9,346 nucleotides of DNA from Arenimonas sp. (GCA_003497545.1 DNNT01000219.1:11924-21269); one strand, 5' to 3'. Positions 1-6,818 are shown, counted from the stretch's first letter. The notes: generated by a model from the letters alone, not told the origin. Translations and numbers: made by a program.

Positions 1-969
1 GGCCTGCACTTCGAGCGCCACCACCAGGGCTGGCAGGAGATCGACCCGGCCCGCCACCGCCTGATGATCAACGGCCTGGTGAAGACCCCCAAGGTCTACA
101 CCATGGACGACCTGATGCGCCTGCCGTCGGTGTCGCGCATCCACTTCATCGAATGCGGCGCCAACTCCGCCATGGAGTGGGGCAACGTGGCCGTGCCCAC
201 CGTGCAGTACACCCACGGCATGCTCTCGTGCTCGGAATACACCGGCGTGCTGCTGTCGACGCTGCTCGAGGACTGCGGCATCGACCTCAAGCGCGCGAAG
301 TACCTGCTGGCCGAAGGCGCCGACGGTTCCAGCATGACCCGCACCATCGACATCGAGCGCGCGCTCGACGACGCCATGGTCGCCTACGGCATGAACGGCG
401 AAATGATCCGCCCCGAGCAGGGCTACCCGCTGCGCCTCGTGGTGCCGGGCGTGCAGGGCGTGAGCTGGGTGAAGTGGCTGCGCCGGCTGGAAGTGGGCGA
501 CAAGCCCTACGCCACCAAGGACGAGACGTCCGGCTACGCCGACCTGATGCCCGACGGCACCATGCGCCAGTACACCTCGATCCAGGAAGCCAAGTCGGTG
601 ATCACCTCGCCCTCGGGCGGCCAGGTGCTGCTGGAGAAGGGCTACTACAACGTCACCGGCCTGGCCTGGTCGGGTCGCGGCAAGGTCAAGCGCGTCGACG
701 TTTCCTTCGACGGCGGCATCACCTGGCAGACCGCGCGCCTCGAGACGCCGATCCTGAGCAAGGCGCTCACCCGCTTCAACATCGGCTGGGTGTGGAACGG
801 CGAACCGGCGCTGCTGCAGAGCCGCGTCATCGACGAAACCGGCTACGTGCAGCCCACCTACGGCCAGCTGCGCGCGGTGCGCGGCACCCGTTCGGTCTAC
901 CACAACAACGCCATCCAGACCTGGAAGGTCGCTGAAAACGGCGAGGTGTCGAATGTCCAGATCGCCTGA
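1..969 (+). CDS. soxC: SoxC, sulfane dehydrogenase molybdenum subunit (5' end missing)
   Basis: Sulfite-oxidase-family molybdopterin subunit of SoxCD, which oxidizes the sulfane sulfur bound to SoxY in the periplasm. The reading frame is open from base 1, so 322 residues are visible and the N-terminus (about 100 residues, including the expected Tat signal) lies upstream of the window. The visible part starts with the family's ERHH stretch, then IDPxxHRL. The motif HFIECGAN follows, whose cysteine (codon 154-156) is the expected molybdenum ligand. The C-terminal third (from about base 600) has the dimerization-domain pattern GRGKVKRVDVSFDGG followed by TW. The stop overlaps the soxD start by 17 bases, implying translational coupling. 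The SoxC rather than generic sulfite oxidase call rests on this sequence and on soxD immediately downstream. Confidence 0.95.
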   Translation, partial: GLHFERHHQGWQEIDPARHRLMINGLVKTPKVYTMDDLMRLPSVSRIHFIECGANSAMEWGNVAVPTVQYTHGMLSCSEYTGVLLSTLLEDCGIDLKRAKYLLAEGADGSSMTRTIDIERALDDAMVAYGMNGEMIRPEQGYPLRLVVPGVQGVSWVKWLRRLEVGDKPYATKDETSGYADLMPDGTMRQYTSIQEAKSVITSPSGGQVLLEKGYYNVTGLAWSGRGKVKRVDVSFDGGITWQTARLETPILSKALTRFNIGWVWNGEPALLQSRVIDETGYVQPTYGQLRAVRGTRSVYHNNAIQTWKVAENGEVSNVQIA

Positions 970-1975
970 GTTCAAGGGTCTTTCGCTGGCGCTGCTGCTG
1001 GCGCTGGCGCCGGCCGCGGGCGCATTCGACGGCATCGGCCGCCCGGCCACCGAGGCGGAGGTGAAGGCCTGGGACATCGACGTTCGACCGGATTTCCAAG
1101 GCTTGCCCGAAGGTTCGGGCAGCGTCATGGACGGCGAGCAGATCTGGATCGAGAAGTGCTCGTCCTGCCACGGCGACTTCGGCGACGCCAACCACGTGTT
1201 CCCGCCGCTGATCGGCAACACCACCGCCCAGGACATCGAAACCGGCCGCGTGGCCGCGCTGGCCCAGGCCGGCGCCACCCGTACCACCATCATGAAGGTG
1301 CCCACGGTCTCGACGCTGTGGGACTTCATCAACCGCGCCATGCCCTGGGACAAGCCCAAGTCGCTCAAGCCCGACGAGGTGTACGCGGTGGTGGCCTACA
1401 TGCTCAACCTGGCCGAGGTGGTGCCGGCCGACTACGTGCTCAGCCACGAGAACATCGCCTTCGCGCAGTCGCGCATGCCCAACCGCAACGGCATGACGCT
1501 CGAGCACGGCCTGTGGAAGGTGGACGGCAAGCCCGACACCAGCAACAAGGCCTGCATGAAGAACTGCCGCGAGTCGGCCGAGATCACCTCGAGCCTGCCC
1601 GACTTCGCGCGCAACGCCCACGGCGAGCTGCAGAAGCAGAACCGCGAGTACGGCGCCATCCGCGGCGCGCGCACCTCGCCCGAAGGCGAGGCGCCGGCCG
1701 AGGAGGCCGCGGTGTCGAAGGCGCCCAACGAGCTGCTGTCGGGCAACGCCTGCCTGGGCTGCCACGGCATCGACGCCAAGCTGGTTGGCCCGGGCTTCCG
1801 CGAGATCGTCGCGAAGCACAAGGAGCGCGCCGACGCGGCCGACTACCTGGCCGGGAAGATCCGCAGCGGCGGCTCCGGCGTCTGGGGCGCCATCCCGATG
1901 CCGCCGCAGCCGCAGCTCGACGACGAGCAGGTGAAGACCCTGGTGCGCTGGCTGCTCGACGGCGCGCCCGAATAA
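953..1975 (+). CDS. soxD: SoxD, diheme cytochrome c subunit of sulfane dehydrogenase
   Basis: Electron-accepting subunit of SoxCD. It is 340 residues long. A Sec-type signal (hydrophobic residues about 9-24, probable cleavage after AGA) is followed by two class I cytochrome c domains. Heme site one is CSSCH at residues 69-73, with M130 (RAMPW) as likely axial ligand. Heme site two is CLGCH at 267-271, with M316 (PMPPQP) as likely ligand. An acidic, alanine-rich linker lies around residues 240-258. The ATG at 953 has GAGG at 943-946, six bases upstream, and sits inside the end of soxC. Two further cysteines, C201 and C205, lie between the domains in a CxxxC spacing that cannot bind heme c conventionally. 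The second domain closely resembles the next gene product. Confidence 0.95.
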   Translation: MSRSPEFKGLSLALLLALAPAAGAFDGIGRPATEAEVKAWDIDVRPDFQGLPEGSGSVMDGEQIWIEKCSSCHGDFGDANHVFPPLIGNTTAQDIETGRVAALAQAGATRTTIMKVPTVSTLWDFINRAMPWDKPKSLKPDEVYAVVAYMLNLAEVVPADYVLSHENIAFAQSRMPNRNGMTLEHGLWKVDGKPDTSNKACMKNCRESAEITSSLPDFARNAHGELQKQNREYGAIRGARTSPEGEAPAEEAAVSKAPNELLSGNACLGCHGIDAKLVGPGFREIVAKHKERADAADYLAGKIRSGGSGVWGAIPMPPQPQLDDEQVKTLVRWLLDGAPE

Positions 1976-2001
1976 CCCCCATTCCACGCAAGGCGAACAC
2001 G

Positions 2002-2337
2002 ATGAACAAGCGAAACACCCGCACCCTGCTTCCCCTAGCCGCGCTCGCCGTGGCCGGCCTGTCCGGCGCCGCCAGCGCCGCCGCGCCGACCGACGCGCTC
2101 ACGCGCAATACCTGCTCGGCCTGCCACGGCGTGGACAACAAGATCGTCGGCCCGGCGTTCGCCGACGTCGCCAAGAAGTACGCCGGCCAGGCCGACGCCA
2201 AGGACGCGCTCAAGGCCCGCATCAAGGCCGGCGGTTCCGGCGCCTGGGGCCCGGTGCCGATGCCGCCGCAGCCGAACATCAGCGATGCCGACCTCGAACT
2301 GATCGTCGACTGGCTGGTCGGCGGCGCCAAGCCCTGA
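2002..2337 (+). CDS. Small periplasmic monoheme cytochrome c inside the sox operon
   Basis: A 111-residue class I cytochrome c. The signal peptide covers about residues 1-27 (basic start, hydrophobic core, cleavage near ASA/AAP). Heme motif CSACH is at 38-42 and the likely distal ligand is M87 in PVPMPPQP. The mature protein is essentially one cytochrome domain of about 84 residues. It starts 26 bases after soxD, with AAGG at 1990-1993 placed eight bases before the ATG, and ends 37 bases before soxY. From the CXXCH to the end (74 residues) it aligns without gaps to the last 74 residues of SoxD with 35 identities by my count. The probable role is electron acceptor for SoxCD and/or SoxAX, passing electrons to a terminal oxidase. 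This is inferred from location and fold, not demonstrated. I do not assign a symbol because naming of such sox-linked cytochromes is inconsistent. Confidence 0.88.
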   Translation: MNKRNTRTLLPLAALAVAGLSGAASAAAPTDALTRNTCSACHGVDNKIVGPAFADVAKKYAGQADAKDALKARIKAGGSGAWGPVPMPPQPNISDADLELIVDWLVGGAKP

Positions 2338-2374
2338 CCCCCGCCTTCCACCCCACGAGAAACACGGAGTCCCC

Positions 2375-2836
2375 ATGAGCCTCAATCGTCGTTCCTTCCT
2401 CGTTTCCGGCGCCTCCGCGCTGGCCCTGCTCGGCGTCGCCGCGGCGTGGCCGGTGCGCGCGCTGGCCAAGCTGGTCCGCCCCGAGGCGGCCTTCACCGCC
2501 ACGAACGTCAACGATGCCATCGCCGGCATCGGCGGCGCGGCCGAAACCAGCGCCGAGATCGTGTTCCAGACCCCGGAAATCGCCGAGAACGGCGCCGTGG
2601 TGCCGGTCAGCGTGACCAGCAACCTCCCGGGCACCGACCAGATCTCGATCCTGGTCGAAGCCAACCCGAACCCGCTGGTCGCGGTGTTCTCCATTCCCGA
2701 GGGCACCCTGCCGACCGTGCAGACCCGCGTGAAGGTCGCGCAGACCTGCAACCTCACCGCCGTGGTGCGAGCCAACGGCAAGAACTACTCGGTGTCGCGC
2801 GAGACCAAGGTCACCCTTGGCGGCTGCGGCGGCTGA
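2375..2836 (+). CDS. soxY: SoxY, sulfur carrier subunit
   Basis: Carrier half of SoxYZ; its C-terminal cysteine holds the sulfur intermediates through the periplasmic cycle. It is 153 residues long, normal for the family. The N-terminus carries a twin-arginine signal (NRRSFLVSG, RR at 5-6, hydrophobic stretch to about residue 24), consistent with folded export, probably together with signal-less SoxZ. The C-terminus ends in the diagnostic GGCGG with the carrier cysteine at residue 151. A second cysteine, C125 (AQTCNL), lies in the mature domain. GGAG at 2366-2369, five bases before the ATG, fixes the start. The next gene, soxZ, begins 28 bases after the stop. Confidence 0.97.
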   Translation: MSLNRRSFLVSGASALALLGVAAAWPVRALAKLVRPEAAFTATNVNDAIAGIGGAAETSAEIVFQTPEIAENGAVVPVSVTSNLPGTDQISILVEANPNPLVAVFSIPEGTLPTVQTRVKVAQTCNLTAVVRANGKNYSVSRETKVTLGGCGG

Positions 2837-2864
2837 ACCCGGACAGAGACGAAGGAGAACAGAC

Positions 2865-3176
2865 ATGGGCAACCCGATGCGCATCCGCGCCACGATCAAG
2901 GGCGACACCACCGAAGTGAAGGTGCTGATGTCCCACCCGATGGAAACCGGCCAGCGCAAGGACTCGGCCGGCGCCGTCGTCCCCGCGCACTTCATCACCA
3001 CCGTGGTGGCGCACCACAACGACCGCGAAGTGCTGTCGGCGGAGTGGGGCGCGGCCGTTTCGCAGAACCCGTTCCTGCAGTTTTCGTTCAAGGGCGGCGC
3101 GGCCGGCGACAAGGTCAAGGTGTCCTGGACCGACAACAAGGGCGACACCCGTACCGACGAAGTCGCGCTGGCGTGA
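2865..3176 (+). CDS. soxZ: SoxZ, sulfur carrier complex subunit
   Basis: Partner of SoxY in the SoxYZ carrier. It is 103 residues long with no signal peptide, as usual, since it is thought to be exported by piggy-backing on the Tat signal of SoxY. Family hallmarks are the opening NPMRIRATIKGD, the MSHPMETGQRKD segment, and the C-terminal GDKVKVSWTDNKG immunoglobulin-like strand region. The start was chosen at 2865 because GAAGGAG (2851-2857) sits seven bases upstream. An in-frame ATG at 2817 would place the start inside the end of soxY and add a non-conserved alanine-rich leader. The protein has no cysteine. The stop lies four bases before the soxA ATG. Confidence 0.97.
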   Translation: MGNPMRIRATIKGDTTEVKVLMSHPMETGQRKDSAGAVVPAHFITTVVAHHNDREVLSAEWGAAVSQNPFLQFSFKGGAAGDKVKVSWTDNKGDTRTDEVALA

Positions 3177-3180
3177 TGCC

Positions 3181-3996
3181 ATGAACCAGTCCATCCCCAA
3201 GACCTTCGTGCTCGGCCTGGCGCTCGCGCTGGCGCCGGTGTCGGCCAGCTTCGCCCAGTCGGGCAACGACGTGTTCGCGGAGTACCGCGAGATGTTCGGC
3301 GACGACAACCCGGCCGAGCTGGCCGAGATGCAGGGCGAAGAGATCTGGCGTGCGGTGCGCGGCCCGAAGCAGGCCTCGCTGGAGCAGTGCGACCTGGGCC
3401 TGGGCCCGGGCGTGATGCAGGGCGCCTATGCGCAGCTGCCGCGCTGGTTCGAGGACGCCGGCCAGGTGATGGACCTGGAAATGCGCCTGCTGTGGTGCAT
3501 GGAAAAGCAGCAGGGCCTGGACGTCTCGGCCCTGCGTGCCCATCCGTTCTCCGAGCAGGGCCAGCAGCAGACCGACCTCGAGGCGCTCTCGGCCTACATC
3601 GCGGCGCAGTCGCGCGGGGCCACGGTGGCGGTGCCGCAGGAGCATCCGGCCGAGCGCCGGGCCTTCGAAAACGGCAAGCGCTTCTTCAACTACCGCGCCG
3701 GCCCGCACGACTTCTCCTGCGCCACCTGCCACACCCACGACGGCAAGCGCATCCGCCTGCAGGACATGCCGCGGCTCAACACCGTCGAGGGCGCCAAGGG
3801 TTCGTTCCCGACCTGGCCGGCCTACCGCCTGAGCCAGGGCGCGGTGCGCACGCTGGAGTGGCGCATGAACGACTGCATGCGCCAGCAGCGCCTGCCCGGC
3901 CTGCAGCATGGCTCCGACGTGGCCATCGGCCTCATCACCTACCTCGGCGTGCAGGCCAACGGCGCCGTGATGGATTCGCCCGGCCTGAAGCGATAG
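3181..3996 (+). CDS. soxA: SoxA, cytochrome c subunit of thiosulfate-SoxY ligase (monoheme type)
   Basis: Catalytic subunit of SoxAX, which oxidatively couples thiosulfate to the SoxY cysteine. It is 271 residues long with a Sec signal at about 1-25 (cleavage near SFA/QSG). The N-terminal cytochrome-like domain has lost its heme motif: only C70 and C106 remain, the pair expected to form a disulfide, so this is the monoheme class rather than the diheme class. The active heme site is CATCH at 180-184. C232 in MNDCMRQQR is the expected cysteine heme ligand, found as a persulfide in characterized SoxA, with nearby arginines in the active site. No strong Shine-Dalgarno is seen ahead of 3181; the four-base gap to soxZ suggests translational coupling. 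Confidence 0.97.
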   Translation: MNQSIPKTFVLGLALALAPVSASFAQSGNDVFAEYREMFGDDNPAELAEMQGEEIWRAVRGPKQASLEQCDLGLGPGVMQGAYAQLPRWFEDAGQVMDLEMRLLWCMEKQQGLDVSALRAHPFSEQGQQQTDLEALSAYIAAQSRGATVAVPQEHPAERRAFENGKRFFNYRAGPHDFSCATCHTHDGKRIRLQDMPRLNTVEGAKGSFPTWPAYRLSQGAVRTLEWRMNDCMRQQRLPGLQHGSDVAIGLITYLGVQANGAVMDSPGLKR

Positions 3997-4006
3997 GACC
4001 CCGACC

Positions 4007-4654
4007 ATGAAGACCCTCCGAACCGCTTCCCTGCCGCTGCTCGCCGCGCTGTTCGCGGCCGGCTGCGGCCACGCGCCCAAGGCCGGCGAGACCGCCGCGG
4101 CCTTCGACGCGCCGCTCGACATCACCGGCTCCTTCGCCCCGCGCGGCCAGGCCGGCATGGACCGCCTGGACCAGGACGAGACCCAGCGCATCTGCAGCGA
4201 ATACGAAGGCAAGCCCGTGCCGCCCGAGCTGGTGACCACGATCATGGAAGCCGCCAACGCCGGCATCCGCTTCCCGGCCGACGGCAACTACCTGGGCGAC
4301 TGGAAGAACGGCGAGAAGATCGCCAAGACCGGCACCGGCCTGCAGAGCAACGACGACCCGAACGTGCCCAACGGCGGCAACTGCTACGCCTGCCACCAGA
4401 TGGCCGCGGAAGAAATCGCCTACGGCACCATCGCGCCCTCGCTGGGCCTGTACGGCAAGCTGCGCGGCAACAGCGAACCCATCCTCAAGTACACCTGGAC
4501 GCGCCTGTGGAACTCGCACGCCTACAACGCGTGCTCGCACATGCCGCGCTTCGGCGAGAAGAAGATCCTCGACGAGCAGCAGCTCAAGGACGTGATGGCC
4601 TACCTGTTCGACCCGCAGTCGCCGGTCAACCTCGAAGCGCCCGGGAAGAACTGA
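4007..4654 (+). CDS. soxX: SoxX, monoheme cytochrome c of SoxAX, probable lipoprotein
   Basis: Electron-accepting subunit of SoxAX. It is 215 residues long, longer than the roughly 150-residue alphaproteobacterial forms. The N-terminus reads as a lipoprotein signal: MKTLR, a hydrophobic run, then FAAGC with C20 as candidate lipidated cysteine. Residue 21 is glycine rather than aspartate, so outer-membrane sorting would be expected if it is lipidated. Residues 21-115 include an extra segment with C63. The heme motif is CYACH at 126-130, and M179 in CSHMPRFG is the likely distal ligand. AGGA (3995-3998) overlaps the soxA stop and lies eight bases before the ATG. The stop is separated from soxB by one base. 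The family call is firm; lipidation is inferred from the motif only. Confidence 0.94.
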   Translation: MKTLRTASLPLLAALFAAGCGHAPKAGETAAAFDAPLDITGSFAPRGQAGMDRLDQDETQRICSEYEGKPVPPELVTTIMEAANAGIRFPADGNYLGDWKNGEKIAKTGTGLQSNDDPNVPNGGNCYACHQMAAEEIAYGTIAPSLGLYGKLRGNSEPILKYTWTRLWNSHAYNACSHMPRFGEKKILDEQQLKDVMAYLFDPQSPVNLEAPGKN

Positions 4655-4655
4655 A

Positions 4656-6368
4656 ATGCAGCGCCGCGAATTCCTGTCCGTCATGGCGGCCGCGGCCGCC
4701 GCACTGGCCCAGTCCGACCCGGCGCTGGCGCGCAGCCCGCGGGCGATGCGCCGGCTCTACGACGTGCCGCGCCACGGCAACGTGCACCTGCTGCACTTCA
4801 CCGACAGCCACGCCCAGCTGCTGCCCATCCACTTCCGCGAGCCGTCGGTGAACATCGGCGTCGGCGAGGCGCTCAACCGCGCCCCGCACGTGGTCGGCAA
4901 GGCCTTCCTGGAAAGCTTCGGCCTGCGCGCCGGCACGCCGGAGGCGCATGCCTTCACCTGCCTGGACTTCGTCGAGGGCGCGCGCGAGTACGGCAAGGTC
5001 GGCGGCTTCGCCCACCTGGCCACGCTGGTGAAGCAGCTGCGCGATTCCCGCCCGGGCGCGCTGCTGCTCGACGGCGGCGACACCTGGCAGGGCTCCGGCA
5101 CCGCGCTGTGGACCAACGGCCAGGACATGGTCGATGCCTGCAAGCGGCTGGGCGTGGACGTGATGACCGGCCACTGGGAATTCACCCTGGGCGCCGAGCG
5201 CGTGCAGGAAATCATCAGCAAGGACTTCGCCGGCAAGGTGGAGTTCGTCGCGCAGAACGTCAACACGCGCGACTTCGGCGACCAGGTCTTCAAGCCCTAC
5301 GTCATCCGCGAAATGAACGGCGTGCCGGTGGCCATCCTGGGCCAGGCCTTCCCCTACACGCCCATCGCCAACCCGGCCTGGATGGTGCCCGACTGGAGCT
5401 TCGGCATCCAGGAAGAGGCCATGCAGGTGGCCATCGACGCCGCCCGCGCCGAGGGCGCGCAGGTGGTGGTGCTGCTGTCGCACAACGGCATGGACGTGGA
5501 CCTCAAGCTCGCCTCGCGCGTGCGCGGCCTCGACGCCATCCTCGGCGGCCACACCCACGACGGCATGCCGATGCCGACGCGCGTGCGCAACGCCGGCGGC
5601 GAAACCCTGGTCACCAACGCCGGCAGCAACGGCAAGTTCCTGGGCGTGCTCGACTTCGACGTGCGCAACGGCAAGGTGGCCAGCTGGAAGTACCGCCTGC
5701 TGCCGGTGTTCGCGAACGCGCTGGCCGCCGACGGCGAAATGCAGAAGCTCATCGACGACGTGCGCGCGCCCTACCTGGCCAGGCTCGACGAGCCGCTGGC
5801 CCGCACCGACGACCTGCTCTACCGCCGCGGCAACTTCAACGGCAGCTTCGACCAGCTGATCCTCGACGCCATGCTCGAGGTGAAGGGCGCCCAGGTGGCG
5901 CTGTCGCCGGGCTTCCGCTGGGGCACGTCGCTGCTGCCGGGCGACACGATCCGCATGGAACACCTGATGGACCAGACGGCTATCACCTACCCGCACTCCA
6001 CGCTTACCGACATGAAGGGCTCGATGCTCAAGACGGTGCTCGAGGACGTGGCCGACAACCTGTTCAACGCCGACCCCTATTACCAGCAGGGCGGCGACAT
6101 GGTGCGCGTGGGCGGCATGGATTATTCGATCGACCCGAACGCCAGCATGGGCAACCGCATCCGCGACATGCGCATCGGCGGCGTGGCGGTGGAGGCCGAC
6201 AAGACCTACCGCGTGGCCGGCTGGGCGCCGGTGGCGGAAGGCGCGCAGGGCGAACCGATCTGGGACGTGGTGGCCGGCTGGCTGCGCGACCGCAAGACGG
6301 TGTCGCTGAAGAAAGTCCAGCAGCCGAAGCTCATCGGCGTGGACGGCAATGCCGGCCTGCTCGGCTGA
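4656..6368 (+). CDS. soxB: SoxB, dimanganese thiosulfohydrolase
   Basis: Releases the terminal sulfone of SoxY-bound thiosulfate as sulfate in the periplasm. It is 570 residues long, full length for the family. The Tat signal has RREFL (RR at 3-4) and an alanine-rich core. The N-terminal calcineurin-like metallophosphatase domain shows the expected metal ligands in order: D50 and H52 (FTDSH), D142 (GGDTWQGSG), N201 (QNVN), H276 (LSHNG), and H299/H301 (GGHTH). GHWEFT at 172-177 replaces the GNHEFD of 5'-nucleotidases and is diagnostic of SoxB. The C-terminal 5'-nucleotidase-like domain runs from about residue 370. GGGAAG at 4643-4648 supports the ATG at 4656. It is the last sox gene here; the next gene runs toward it, 19 bases away. 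Confidence 0.98.
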   Translation: MQRREFLSVMAAAAAALAQSDPALARSPRAMRRLYDVPRHGNVHLLHFTDSHAQLLPIHFREPSVNIGVGEALNRAPHVVGKAFLESFGLRAGTPEAHAFTCLDFVEGAREYGKVGGFAHLATLVKQLRDSRPGALLLDGGDTWQGSGTALWTNGQDMVDACKRLGVDVMTGHWEFTLGAERVQEIISKDFAGKVEFVAQNVNTRDFGDQVFKPYVIREMNGVPVAILGQAFPYTPIANPAWMVPDWSFGIQEEAMQVAIDAARAEGAQVVVLLSHNGMDVDLKLASRVRGLDAILGGHTHDGMPMPTRVRNAGGETLVTNAGSNGKFLGVLDFDVRNGKVASWKYRLLPVFANALAADGEMQKLIDDVRAPYLARLDEPLARTDDLLYRRGNFNGSFDQLILDAMLEVKGAQVALSPGFRWGTSLLPGDTIRMEHLMDQTAITYPHSTLTDMKGSMLKTVLEDVADNLFNADPYYQQGGDMVRVGGMDYSIDPNASMGNRIRDMRIGGVAVEADKTYRVAGWAPVAEGAQGEPIWDVVAGWLRDRKTVSLKKVQQPKLIGVDGNAGLLG

Positions 6369-6387
6369 GGTGATGCGCTTGGAACGA

Positions 6388-6729
6388 TCAGGCGTACTTG
6401 CTGAGGGTGCGGATGATGCCGGACACGCGCTCCTGGCGCTGGCTCTCATCCCGGCCGTCGGCGATCTCGTACTCGAGGCTGCAGGCCATCATCTCGAAGA
6501 AGGCGCGGTCGAGCGCCTGGCGCGCGGCCGCGAGCTGCTGGGCGATGTCCTCGCAGGACTCGCCGCCTTCGACCATGCGCAGCACGCCGCGGATCTGGCC
6601 TTCGACGCGGCGCAGCCGCAGTCCGATGGCCCGCTGGTGCGCGGCGCGGATCTCGGTGGCGGTCTGGACGGTGGCGACGGCGGTGCCGGTGGCCTTCTTC
6701 GGCGCCTTGCGCTTGCTGGGGGTAGCCAT
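6388..6729 (-). CDS. CsoR/FrmR-family (DUF156) repressor, possible sulfur-species sensor
   Basis: A 113-residue all-helical DNA-binding repressor of the CsoR/RcnR/FrmR/CstR superfamily. The core begins around residue 36 with the family's LRRVEGQIRGVLRMVEGG stretch (37-54). The first effector cysteine, C59 (GESCEDI), is conserved. Aligning on the QQLAAAR segment, the residue equivalent to the CsoR histidine ligand is S84 and the second CsoR/CstR cysteine is E88, whereas an extra cysteine (C83) lies one position before the missing histidine. Copper coordination as in CsoR is therefore unlikely. The first 25 residues are a basic, lysine- and alanine-rich tail. GGGA (on the minus strand) about nine bases before the ATG is a reasonable ribosome site. 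It is divergent from the transporter genes and convergent with soxB, so it may repress the transporter pair and itself in response to reactive sulfur; this is inference. Confidence 0.88.
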   Translation of the reverse strand: MATPSKRKAPKKATGTAVATVQTATEIRAAHQRAIGLRLRRVEGQIRGVLRMVEGGESCEDIAQQLAAARQALDRAFFEMMACSLEYEIADGRDESQRQERVSGIIRTLSKYA

Positions 6730-6756
6730 GTTCGCAGTTCCCGAATTCCTTCACGG

Positions 6757-6766
6757 ATGCTAGCAC
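6757..6766. promoter_or_regulatory. Candidate divergent extended -10 elements at a TGCTAGCA palindrome
   Basis: The 89 bases between the divergent regulator and transporter genes contain the palindrome TGCTAGCA (6758-6765). On the minus strand it reads TGC-TAGCAT, an extended -10 with four of six consensus bases, which would start the regulator transcript about 20 bases before its ATG. On the plus strand it reads TGC-TAGCAC, a weaker match that would start the transporter transcript near 6773. No convincing -35 hexamer is visible at the proper distance on either strand, as may be expected for extended -10 promoters. The assignment is tentative and based only on pattern and position. Confidence 0.3.
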
Positions 6767-6773
6767 AGGACGC

Positions 6774-6791
6774 CCGCGGCGCCCGCCGCGG
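6774..6791. repeat. 18-base GC-rich inverted repeat in the divergent intergenic region
   Basis: CCGCGGC (6774-6780) and GCCGCGG (6785-6791) form a perfect 7-base inverted repeat around GCCC. It lies between the candidate -10 palindrome and the transporter start, at about the predicted plus-strand transcription start. A symmetric GC-rich site is the kind of target CsoR-family tetramers bind, so it is a candidate operator. In DNA this rich in G and C a 7-base palindrome could also arise by chance. Confidence 0.35.
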
Positions 6792-6818
6792 CGCGCGCTG
6801 CACGGCCGGGGTGGCGCG

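Noticed and set aside
1553..1567. Third heme site in SoxD from C201 and C205 (CMKNC)
   Set aside because: The spacing is CxxxC and no histidine follows, so it is not a c-type heme motif; a structural disulfide is more likely.
827..1987. A 386-codon antisense frame across soxC/soxD
   Set aside because: The composition is typical of a GC-driven shadow frame and SoxD on the other strand has two intact heme motifs.
2817..2864. Upstream in-frame ATG for soxZ
   Set aside because: It would start inside soxY and add a non-conserved leader; the ATG at 2865 has a strong GAAGGAG at the right distance and matches the family start.
3115..4287. A 390-codon antisense frame across soxZ, soxA and soxX
   Set aside because: It spans three well-supported genes on the opposite strand and shows no domain signature.
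4626..6449. A 607-codon open frame antisense to soxB
   Set aside because: It mirrors the high-GC codon pattern of soxB, is rich in His, Arg, Ala and Val, matches no family I recognise, and the sense strand has an unmistakable SoxB with all catalytic residues.
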